Assembly: GCA_034420495.1 (NCBI GenBank)
Contig: DAOULG010000030.1
Coordinates: forward strand, 1-5,199
Direction: 5' to 3'
Source: VYDC01 sp034420495
GTDB taxonomy: Bacteria > Chloroflexota > Dehalococcoidia > UBA2979
DNA length: 5,199 nucleotides
A program made the position numbers and the translations under genes. Shown one piece after another: positions 1 through 5,199 of the stretch. The stretch's first letter is position 1, and each line of letters begins with the position of its first letter. The notes below the pieces were generated by a model. That model searched no databases. It was given only the letters and a program-made list of their open reading frames with translations, and was not told where the DNA came from.

Positions 1-2
1 AG

Positions 3-368
3 CGCGTGCTCACGGCCTACCGCGAGCGCTGCGCCTTCTGCAGCCTGCGGCACCGGGAGCTTCTCGACGCCGCCCACATCATCCCCGACAGCGAGCCCGC
101 GGGCGTCGCCGAGGTGCGCAACGGGATCGCGCTCTGCCGGCTCCACCACGCCACCTTCGATCGGCACGTGATCGGAGTCCGGCCGCAGGATCACATCATC
201 ACCGTGCGCCCGGACGTGATGGACGAGGAGGACGGGCCGACGCTGCGCCATGCCATCCAGGGGCTGGACGGCGAGCGCATGGCCCTGCCCCGCCGCGCCG
301 GCGACCGACCGGCGCGCCCCTTCCTCGAGAGCCGGTACGAGCGCTTCCTGGCGGCCGCTTCGTCCTGA
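3..368 (+). CDS. HNH endonuclease, C-terminal part (5' end outside the window)
   Basis: Partial gene whose reading frame is open through the left edge. A GTG at 6 could be mistaken for the start, but the visible part begins directly in the nuclease domain, so the N-terminus probably lies upstream. Counting that Val as residue 1, a zinc-finger-like pair C9-x2-C12 is followed by the HNH core: DAAHI with H24, NG with N39, and C44-x2-H47-H48. After the core comes a tail with DGP and LPRR and a final RYERF segment, as in the C-terminal domain of proteins annotated as putative HNH restriction endonucleases. The family cuts nucleic acid at a metal site built from the His-Asn-His residues, and all three are present. 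Target and partner proteins cannot be told, and no methyltransferase is visible. The gene ends at a TGA at 366-368 and converges on the tRNA gene. A phage or mobile-element HNH nuclease is the alternative. Confidence 0.85.
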   Translation, partial: RVLTAYRERCAFCSLRHRELLDAAHIIPDSEPAGVAEVRNGIALCRLHHATFDRHVIGVRPQDHIITVRPDVMDEEDGPTLRHAIQGLDGERMALPRRAGDRPARPFLESRYERFLAAASS

Positions 369-383
369 GGGCTCCGGGGCCGC

Positions 384-403
384 CCGCCCCGCGGCCGGGG
401 CGG
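384..403. terminator. GC-rich hairpin between convergent genes, possible bidirectional terminator
   Basis: A perfect 8-bp inverted repeat (CCGCCCCG at 384-391, CGGGGCGG at 396-403) encloses a 4-base loop. It starts 15 bases after the HNH stop codon and lies 27 bases beyond the 3' end of the minus-strand tRNA, where a terminator for either transcript would sit. Neither strand has a T-run after the stem, so it is not a textbook intrinsic terminator. U-less hairpins have been proposed as terminators in high-GC actinobacteria. In DNA this rich in G and C such a repeat can also arise by chance. Confidence 0.35.
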
Positions 404-430
404 TGCCGGCGGCTGATCGGTCGGGAGAGG

Positions 431-506
431 TGGTGCCGAGGGCCGGAATCGAACCGGCGACACCACGATTTTCAGTCGTGTGCTCTACCGACTGAGCTAC
501 CTCGGC
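431..506 (-). tRNA. tRNA-Phe (anticodon GAA), CCA encoded
   Basis: The minus strand folds into a complete 73-base cloverleaf (506-434) followed by an encoded CCA (433-431). The acceptor stem GCCGAGG pairs with CCTCGGC. The D-arm is GCTC/GAGC with loop AGTCGGTA. The anticodon stem CACGA/TCGTG carries the loop CTGAAAA, placing the GAA anticodon at 473-471 (phenylalanine, UUC/UUU). The variable region is the short 5-base type, and the T-arm is GCCGG/CCGGC with TTCGATT. All four stems are fully Watson-Crick paired and the discriminator base is A, so nothing suggests a pseudogene. It lies 51 bases beyond the flavin-reductase stop codon on the same strand, so it could be read through from the operon or have its own promoter. 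Confidence 0.98.
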
Positions 507-557
507 GTAGCGCTGAATGTAGCGAGTGGCGGCGATGCGGGCCAGCCTCCGCCGCCC

Positions 558-1145
558 TCAGCGCCAGAGCATCGCCCCCCGCGCGGCCTCCCGCTCGCGC
601 TCGCTCCTCCTCGCCCAGCGCTCGAGGAAGTCCGCCCCGACCAGGCGGCGCGCCTCCGCCCAGCGCATCGGGCGGCGCAGCTCGCCCGGGGGCCCCAGCC
701 GCTCCCGCTCCCGGACGGCGACCAAGTAGGCGGTCGAGTCGCCGAGGTCGGAGGAGCTCAGCACCTCGCAGGCGAGGTAACCGACCCCTCCCGTGAAGAT
801 CGGGTCGCCGTCAGCCGTGGCCGCGTGCGGGAGGCCGGAGAGCTTCTCGCCGTCCCGCCCGGAGCGCAGTCCCAGCGGCTCCAGGAGATCCAGCTGCTCC
901 TCCGCCAGCAGCGTGACGGCGAGCGTGCCGGAGCGGGAGACCAGGTCGTGGGTGAAGGTGGTGCGGCTCAGGATCACGAGCAGCCGCGGGCGCTCCGGGA
1001 CGATCGACGCCCCGAAGACGGAGACGCAGATCTGCGCGTTGGGCCTGCCGGAGGGGTCGTGGCTTCCCACCGCGCAGAGCGGCGCCCAGAACTCGGAGAG
1101 CAGGTCGGGGAGCTCCCCGGCCGCGGGACGGTCGTCGGGGCTCAC
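558..1145 (-). CDS. Flavin-reductase-like (FMN-binding split-barrel) domain protein
   Basis: Predicted 195-residue soluble protein. Residues about 13-150 match the flavin-reductase-like domain: an N-terminal segment PLCAVGS (22-28), NAQI followed by SVFGASIVPERPRLLVILS (42-60), THDLV (65-69), SGTLAVTLL (72-80), then SGRDGEKLSG (95-104) and GYLACEV (122-128). Members bind FMN and either reduce free flavin with NAD(P)H or act as flavoproteins of unknown substrate; the sequence does not decide between these. Residues about 150-195 form an Arg/Glu-rich, probably helical tail beyond the domain. The GTG start at 1145-1143 overlaps the hisN stop codon by four bases (GTGA), and I see no convincing ribosome binding site before it, so translation probably depends on ribosomes finishing hisN. 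A longer open frame upstream of 1145 is the shadow of hisN. It is the last protein gene of the histidine operon, and its role there is unknown. Confidence 0.85.
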   Translation of the reverse strand: MSPDDRPAAGELPDLLSEFWAPLCAVGSHDPSGRPNAQICVSVFGASIVPERPRLLVILSRTTFTHDLVSRSGTLAVTLLAEEQLDLLEPLGLRSGRDGEKLSGLPHAATADGDPIFTGGVGYLACEVLSSSDLGDSTAYLVAVRERERLGPPGELRRPMRWAEARRLVGADFLERWARRSEREREAARGAMLWR

Positions 1146-1990
1146 GGCGTCCGGCGGCCCGGCGGTGGGGGAGGCGGCTGCTCCTCCCCCCGGAGCAGCC
1201 GCAGCGCGGGCTCGTGCACCAGGCCGTTCGAGCTGATCGCGTGCGCGATCCCGAGATCGGAGCGCCCCTCGACGTCGGTCAGGCGGCCTCCCGCCTCCTC
1301 CAGGATCGGCACGAGCGCGGCGATGTCCCAGGCGGCGATCGCCGGGTCGAGCATCAGCTCCGCCGAACCCTCGGCGACGAGCAGGTGGCCCCAGCAGTCG
1401 CCGTAGCCGCGCTGCCTCCAGCTCGCCTCGAGCAGGCCGGCGGCGCGCCCGCCCCACGCCCGGGACATCAGCCGGTAGGAGCCGAAGAGGACCTGCGACT
1501 CCTCGATGCGGTCGACGGGGGAGACCCGGATCCGCTCGCCCCCGCGGCCCCCGGCGCGCCCCGCGAGCGCGCGGCTCCGGTAGGCGCCGAGCCCCCGGCC
1601 CGCCCACCAGCGCGCGCCGAGCGCCGGCGAGGACGCCGCGCCGACCTCCACGACGCCGCGCCGCTCGCAGGCGATGAGCGTGCCCCAGACCGGAACGCCC
1701 CGCGCGAACGAGTGCGTCCCGTCGATCGGGTCGAGGATCCAGCGCGCCGGCGCATCCGCCGCCCCGCCCGGGCCCTCCTCCTCGCCGAGCACGGCGTGCT
1801 CGGGGTGGCGCCTCGCGATGAGCGCGCGGAGCTCGCGCTCCACGGCCTCGTCGGCCTCCGTCACCAGCGTGCCGTCGGGCTTGCGGCGCGCCTGCGCCCC
1901 CCCGTGGAAGGCCGGGAGCGTGACGGCGTCGGCGGCGTCGGCCAGCTCGAGCGCGAACGCGAGCAGGTCGCGCGTCGTCGGCTCGCTCAC
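1142..1990 (-). CDS. hisN: Histidinol-phosphate phosphatase, inositol-monophosphatase family
   Basis: Predicted 282-residue enzyme that removes phosphate from L-histidinol phosphate, the step between HisC and HisD. The Mg-dependent inositol-monophosphatase signatures are present in order: TEAD (44-47), GEEEG (69-73), WILDPIDGTHSF (84-95, metal ligands D87 and D90) and WDIAALVPILEEAGG (221-235, D222). The segment GDCWGHLLVAEG (197-208) before the last motif is typical of the histidinol-phosphatase branch rather than of general inositol phosphatases. Family proteins are usually 260-270 residues. The extra length includes a Gly/Arg-rich stretch near 139-152 and a C-terminal tail with six prolines (272-277). 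The GTG start at 1990-1988 overlaps the hisB stop as GTGA, and a candidate AGGGGA lies ten bases upstream. The position between hisB and the operon end, with a HisB lacking the phosphatase domain, supports this role over inositol or 3'-phosphoadenosine phosphatase. Confidence 0.9.
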   Translation of the reverse strand: MSEPTTRDLLAFALELADAADAVTLPAFHGGAQARRKPDGTLVTEADEAVERELRALIARRHPEHAVLGEEEGPGGAADAPARWILDPIDGTHSFARGVPVWGTLIACERRGVVEVGAASSPALGARWWAGRGLGAYRSRALAGRAGGRGGERIRVSPVDRIEESQVLFGSYRLMSRAWGGRAAGLLEASWRQRGYGDCWGHLLVAEGSAELMLDPAIAAWDIAALVPILEEAGGRLTDVEGRSDLGIAHAISSNGLVHEPALRLLRGEEQPPPPPPGRRTP

Positions 1991-2610
1991 GCGGTGAGCG
2001 TCCCCTTCGTCGAGGGGACCCGGCCGCCGAGGCGCTCGTCGACGCGCGTGGCGGCGTCGAGCGCCCGTCCGAGCGCCTTCATCGCCGCCTCGGCGACGTG
2101 GTGATCGTTGGCGCCCGCGAGCTGGCGGATGTGGAGGGTCGCCCGCGCGCCCACCGCGAACGATGAGAGCACGTGCTCGACGAGCTCGGTCGGCGCCTCG
2201 CCTATGCGCTCCCCCGCGAACTCGAGGTCGACCGCGGCGTAGGGCCGTCCCGAGAGATCCACGACGGCCTGCACCAGCGCCTCGTCGAGCGGGACGGTGG
2301 CGTCGCCCATGCGCACGATCCCCTCGCGCTCCCCGAGCGCCTGGTCGAAGGCCTGGCCGAGCGCGATCGCGACGTCCTCCATCGTGTGGTGCGCGTCGAC
2401 CTCGAGATCGCCCTCGGCGCGGAGGCGCAGGTCGAAGCGGCCGTGCCGGCCGAAGGCCTCGACCATGTGATCGAGGAAGCCGATGCCGGTCGCCGCCGAC
2501 GCGGCGCCCGAGCCGTCCACCTCGAGCTCGACCGCGACGCGGGTCTCCCCCGTCTCGCGCTCGAGCGAGGCCCGTCGCCCCCCGGCTCCCGCCGTGTCCT
2601 GCTCCGTCAT
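1987..2610 (-). CDS. hisB: Imidazoleglycerol-phosphate dehydratase (monofunctional)
   Basis: Predicted 207-residue cytoplasmic enzyme converting imidazole glycerol phosphate to imidazole acetol phosphate. The family is a manganese enzyme assembling as a 24-mer. The duplicated metal-binding motifs are both intact: DAHHTMEDV (72-80, with H74, H75 and E78) and the second half AGANDHHVAEAAMKAL (165-180, with H170, H171 and E174). GFLDHM (44-49), DLSGRP (118-123) and the C-terminal PSTKGTL (199-205) are also family signatures. Length is normal for the stand-alone enzyme, and there is no HAD-type phosphatase domain as in the enterobacterial fusion. The ATG start at 2610 is chosen because the conserved protein begins there and GGAGGG lies six bases upstream. 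The same frame stays open to about 3090 but translates to Arg/Ala-rich shadow of hisC. Two bases separate it from the hisC stop, and it overlaps hisN by four. Confidence 0.97.
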   Translation of the reverse strand: MTEQDTAGAGGRRASLERETGETRVAVELEVDGSGAASAATGIGFLDHMVEAFGRHGRFDLRLRAEGDLEVDAHHTMEDVAIALGQAFDQALGEREGIVRMGDATVPLDEALVQAVVDLSGRPYAAVDLEFAGERIGEAPTELVEHVLSSFAVGARATLHIRQLAGANDHHVAEAAMKALGRALDAATRVDERLGGRVPSTKGTLTA

Positions 2611-2612
2611 CG

Positions 2613-3794
2613 TCAGCCCTCCGTCCGTCCCATCTCGCCCGAGGCGGCCACCTCCGCGATCGCGCCGAGCAGCGCGTCCGTCTCCTCCGGGCGGCCCGCG
2701 GAGATGCGCACGCAGCGCTCGAGCCGCGTCCCCCCGAAGTGCCGCACGAGCACCCCGCGCCGGCGGAGCGCCTCGTAGAGTCTGCTCCCCGCCGCGGCAG
2801 GCGGCGCGCCGCCCGCGGGCGTCGCGGTGACCTCGACCAGTGTGAAGTTCGCGGAGGAGGGGTGGGGCCTGAGCCACCCCGTCTCCTGGAGGGCCCGCGC
2901 CATGCGGTCGCGCTCGGAGATGAGCTCGCAGGCCCGCCGGTCGAGCAGGGCCCGCTCCTCGAGGCTCGCGAGCGCGGCCGCCTCCGCGGCGACGCTCACC
3001 GAGTACGGCTGCTTCGCCACCATCAGCGTCTCCGCGAGGCGCGGCGGCATCGCGGCGTATCCGACGCGCAGGCCGGCGAGCCCGCCCCACTTGCTGAAGG
3101 TGCGCAGCACGACGAGCGGCGCGCCGGAGGCCGCCCGCTGCGCCATCGAGCTCTCCGCCGTGAACTCGATGTACGCCTCGTCGAGCAGGAGCAGCGCCCC
3201 GCTCGCGAGCAGCGACTCGATGAGGGCGCGCGGCGCCACGTCGCCGGTCGGGTTGTTGGGGGAGGCGAGCGCGACGAGCCTGGCGCGGCGCGCCGCAGCG
3301 ACGAGCGCCTCCCCGTCGAGCGTGAAGTCGGCCCGCCGCGGCACCTCCACCACCTCGGCACCGACCTGGCCGGAGTCGAAGGCGTACATCCCGAAGGTCG
3401 GCGGCGCGATCACGACGCGGTCGCCCGGCCCCGCGACGGAGCGGATGACGAGGTCGATGAGCTCGTCGGAGCCGGCGCCGGCGACGATCGACCTTGGCGG
3501 CACCTCCAGGTGCCGCCCGAGGGCCTCCCGCAGGCGCCGCTGCTCGGGGTCGGGGTAGCGGTGGGCCGCGACGCCGGCGAGCGCCCGCAGCGCCCCAGGC
3601 GAGGGCCCCTCGGGGTTCTCGTTCCCGTCGAGCTTCACCAGGCGCTCCGGGTCGAGGCCGTAGCGCGCCGCGACCTGCCCGGGCGACTCGATGGCCGCGT
3701 AGGGCTCGAGCGAGCGCAGCTCGGGGCGGAGCAGCCGCCGCACGTCGTCGGGGCCGGGGCGATCCCCCCCGCGGCCTCCCGCCATCTCGCTCAT
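2613..3794 (-). CDS. hisC: Histidinol-phosphate aminotransferase
   Basis: Predicted 393-residue PLP-dependent class I/II aminotransferase that makes L-histidinol phosphate from imidazole acetol phosphate and glutamate. Family landmarks in order are LDGNENP (55-61), the cofactor-contact loop GAGSDELI (106-113), SPNNPTG (178-184), DEAYIEF (205-211), the Schiff-base lysine K235 in RTFSKWGGLAGLRVGY (231-246), and R363 in CVRISAG (361-367), expected to hold the substrate carboxylate or phosphate. An Ala/Pro/Gly-rich insertion at about 324-337 lies in the small domain. Two starts compete at GTGATG: the GTG at 3797 and the ATG at 3794. The ATG is preferred because it stands six bases from GGAGGG, as in hisB, while the GTG is only three bases away. 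The ATG shares one base with the hisD stop (TGATG). Related aromatic or phenylalanine aminotransferases look similar, but the operon context points to HisC. Confidence 0.96.
   Translation of the reverse strand: MSEMAGGRGGDRPGPDDVRRLLRPELRSLEPYAAIESPGQVAARYGLDPERLVKLDGNENPEGPSPGALRALAGVAAHRYPDPEQRRLREALGRHLEVPPRSIVAGAGSDELIDLVIRSVAGPGDRVVIAPPTFGMYAFDSGQVGAEVVEVPRRADFTLDGEALVAAARRARLVALASPNNPTGDVAPRALIESLLASGALLLLDEAYIEFTAESSMAQRAASGAPLVVLRTFSKWGGLAGLRVGYAAMPPRLAETLMVAKQPYSVSVAAEAAALASLEERALLDRRACELISERDRMARALQETGWLRPHPSSANFTLVEVTATPAGGAPPAAAGSRLYEALRRRGVLVRHFGGTRLERCVRISAGRPEETDALLGAIAEVAASGEMGRTEG
2617..2622 (-). promoter_or_regulatory. Ribosome binding site of hisB
   Basis: GGAGGG on the minus strand, six bases before the hisB ATG and inside the last codons of hisC. 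It decides the start at 2610 against longer readings of the same frame. Confidence 0.75.
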
Positions 3795-5164
3795 CACCGC
3801 CCCTCCAGGCGCAGCTCGACGGCGCGCGCGTGCGCGGTCAGCCCCTCGGCCCGCGCGAGCGTCGCCGCGTATCCCCCGAGACGGTAGAGGTCGGACTCGG
3901 AGAGGGCGACCGTCGAGGTGACGCGCAGGAAGTCGAGCACCGTGAGGGGCGAGGCGAAGCGCGCCGATCCCCCCGTCGGCATGACGTGACTCGGCCCGGC
4001 CGTGTAGTCGCCTATCACCTCGGGGGTGTCCTCGCCGAGGAAGAGACCCCCGGCGGAGGTGACGAGCGGCGCGAGCCGCTCCGGCTCCCGGGTCAGCAGG
4101 CAGAGGTGCTCCGGCGCGAACTCGTTCGCGAGCGCGAGCGCCTCCTCGAGGTCGGCGGCCACCACGGCGCCGCCGCGCCCCAGCGCGGCGCGCGCGATCG
4201 CCTCGCGCTCGAGCGCGGGGAGCTGGCGGTCGACCTCCGCGGCCACCGCCTCCGCCTGCGCGCGCTCGGTCGTCACCAGGATCGGGGTCGCCAGGGCGTC
4301 GTGCTCGGCCTGCGCCAGCAGATCGGCGGCGACGAGATCGGCCGCCGCGCTCCCGTCCGAGAGGACGAGCGTCTCCGTCGGCCCGTAGAGCGCGTCGATC
4401 CCCACGCGGCCGTAGAGCTGCTGCTTCGCCAGCGTCACGAAGAGGTTCCCCGGGCCGACCACGATGTCGACCCGCGGGATGCTCTCCGTCCCGAGCGCGA
4501 GCGCGGCGATCGCCTGCGCGCCGGAGGCGCGGACGACCCGCGTCACGCCGGCGAGCTCCGCCGCCGCGAGCTTCAGGGGGTGCACCGACCCGTCGGCCCG
4601 CGCCGCCGTGGCGCCGACGAGCTCGCCGACGCCGGCGACGGCGGCCGGCACCGCCGTGTGCACGACCGAGGAGGGGAGCACCGCGGCGCTCCCCGCCATG
4701 TAGACGCCGGCGGAGGCGAGCGGCGTCACCCGCATCCCCAGCCCGTGCTGCGTGAAGGGGCGGGGGCCGTGATCGAGCTGCAGCTCGTGGAAGCGGCGCA
4801 CGCGCTCGGTCATGAAGCGGAGCGCCTCCAGCAGCTCCGCCGGGACCTCGTCCAGGGCGGCGCGGATCTCGGCCGGGGTCACCTCGAGCGGCGCCTCCGC
4901 CGAGCCGTCGAAGGCGCGCGAGTAGCGCGCCACGGCGGAGTCGCCCTCGCGCTCGACGTCGGCGATGATGCGCGCCACCGCGGAGGCGGCGTCGAGCTCC
5001 TCGCCCAGCACCTCCCGGATGCGCTCGCGCACCGGCCCGGGCAGCTCGGGGCTCGCCAGCGGCCGCCTCCGGAGCACGCTCGCCCGCGCCGGCCCGGCGC
5101 CCTCCACGATCCGGAGCGCGCGCTCCGCCCGGGGCTCCGGCGCCGCGCCCCCCGGCCCGCTCAC
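3794..5164 (-). CDS. hisD: Histidinol dehydrogenase
   Basis: Predicted 456-residue zinc enzyme that oxidises L-histidinol to L-histidine in two NAD-dependent steps, the end of the pathway. The expected active-site residues are present by comparison with E. coli HisD: zinc ligands Q285 and H288 in LLAQAEHD, D386 in GDYTAGPSHVMPTG, H445 in GLTAHARAVELR, and the catalytic pair E352-H353 in FAPEHL. GAQAIAALALGTESIPRVD (215-233) and VGPGN (236-240) are also typical. Two loops depart from the common form: YMAGSAAVLPSS (155-166) and GPTETLVLSD (261-270). The N-terminus carries about 15 extra Gly/Pro/Ala-rich residues. The GTG at 5164-5162 is chosen because GGGGAG lies seven bases upstream and it gives the GTGA overlap with the preceding stop seen elsewhere in the operon. 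A GTG at 5179 in the same frame overlaps that ribosome site and is less likely. A HisD-like dehydrogenase for another alcohol is the alternative, but the context argues for HisD. Confidence 0.95.
   Translation of the reverse strand: MSGPGGAAPEPRAERALRIVEGAGPARASVLRRRPLASPELPGPVRERIREVLGEELDAASAVARIIADVEREGDSAVARYSRAFDGSAEAPLEVTPAEIRAALDEVPAELLEALRFMTERVRRFHELQLDHGPRPFTQHGLGMRVTPLASAGVYMAGSAAVLPSSVVHTAVPAAVAGVGELVGATAARADGSVHPLKLAAAELAGVTRVVRASGAQAIAALALGTESIPRVDIVVGPGNLFVTLAKQQLYGRVGIDALYGPTETLVLSDGSAAADLVAADLLAQAEHDALATPILVTTERAQAEAVAAEVDRQLPALEREAIARAALGRGGAVVAADLEEALALANEFAPEHLCLLTREPERLAPLVTSAGGLFLGEDTPEVIGDYTAGPSHVMPTGGSARFASPLTVLDFLRVTSTVALSESDLYRLGGYAATLARAEGLTAHARAVELRLEGR
3801..3806 (-). 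promoter_or_regulatory. Ribosome binding site of hisC
   Basis: GGAGGG on the minus strand, within the last codons of hisD. The spacing of six bases to the ATG at 3794 favours that start over the overlapping GTG at 3797 (three bases) and the later ATG at 3785 (15 bases). Confidence 0.75.
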
Positions 5165-5199
5165 GCGATCGCTCCCCACGAGAAGTAGTCGGCGACGCG
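5161..5199 (-). CDS. C-terminal end of an unassigned upstream gene
   Basis: The last 12 codons and TGA stop of a minus-strand reading frame that enters from the right edge, reading RVADYFSWGAIA. The stop overlaps the chosen hisD start by four bases (GTGA), the same junction type as hisB/hisN and hisN/flavin reductase, which is the main reason to believe it is a real gene end. By operon logic hisG (ATP phosphoribosyltransferase) is a natural candidate, but the residues visible are too few to recognise any family, so no name is given. Confidence 0.5.
   Translation of the reverse strand, partial: RVADYFSWGAIA
5172..5177 (-). promoter_or_regulatory. Ribosome binding site of hisD
   Basis: GGGGAG on the minus strand, seven bases before the GTG at 5164. 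It overlaps the alternative GTG at 5179-5177, so it can serve only the downstream start. Confidence 0.6.

Noticed and set aside
1..368. HNH protein as part of a CRISPR effector or a complete restriction system
   Set aside because: No repeats, RuvC-like motifs, methyltransferase or specificity gene are visible. Only the nuclease C-terminus is in the window.
1167..1191. Runs of C and G near the hisN end as a frameshift site joining hisN to the next gene
   Set aside because: The runs simply encode the proline tail and the residues before it. The GTGA overlap explains the junction, and no slippery heptamer with a downstream structure is evident.
558..1607. A 349-residue minus-strand frame that could suggest a phosphatase-flavin reductase fusion
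   Set aside because: Only the part from 1145 onward has domain similarity. The extension before it is an out-of-frame reading of hisN.
480..2104. Plus-strand open frames (480-1406, 793-1236, 1214-2104) opposite the flavin reductase and hisN
   Set aside because: All are antisense to conserved genes and compositionally biased, and one begins inside the tRNA.
2163..3887. A 574-residue plus-strand open frame across hisB and hisC
   Set aside because: It is antisense to two well-recognised genes, and its translation is Arg/Pro/Ala-rich with no family motif. Long antisense frames are expected at this GC content.
5165..5172. GCGATCGC palindrome, the cyanobacterial HIP1 sequence
   Set aside because: I noticed only this occurrence, and such octamers are frequent by chance in GC-rich DNA. 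The genes do not look cyanobacterial.
3494..5188. A 564-residue plus-strand open frame opposite hisD
   Set aside because: Low-complexity Arg/Gly/Ala translation with no recognisable domain; shadow of the hisD codon pattern.

Overview
This is a very GC-rich window (well over 70% by eye) that is almost entirely coding. It looks like chromosome from a high-GC bacterium. The gene order hisD-hisC-hisB and an inositol-monophosphatase-type histidinol-phosphate phosphatase (HisN) fit an actinobacterium or a relative such as Thermoleophilia. That placement is inference: there is no rRNA or other phylogenetic marker here.

Right and centre (about 558-5199, all on the minus strand, read from right to left): a compact histidine-biosynthesis operon. 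It enters as the last 12 codons of an unassigned gene (5199-5161), then hisD (5164-3794), hisC (3794-2613), hisB (2610-1987), hisN (1990-1142) and a flavin-reductase-like FMN-binding protein (1145-558). Every junction is an overlap of 1 or 4 bases or a 2-base gap, so the genes are almost certainly co-transcribed and translationally coupled. HisB dehydrates imidazoleglycerol phosphate, HisC transaminates the product to histidinol phosphate, HisN removes the phosphate and HisD oxidises histidinol to histidine. HisB lacks the phosphatase domain found in the E. coli bifunctional enzyme, so HisN fills that step and the second half of the pathway is complete here. hisG, hisI, hisA, hisH and hisF are not visible.

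Left (1-506): 51 bases beyond the operon end lies a minus-strand tRNA-Phe(GAA) gene with an encoded CCA. Facing it on the plus strand is the C-terminal part of an HNH nuclease related to putative restriction endonucleases. A GC-rich hairpin without a T-run separates the two.

I see no CRISPR array, insertion sequence or clear new system. The points most worth a second look are the coupled flavin-reductase gene at the operon end, a hairpin that would mask the hisN ribosome binding site, the variant HisD motifs, and the HNH gene at the 3' side of a tRNA gene.
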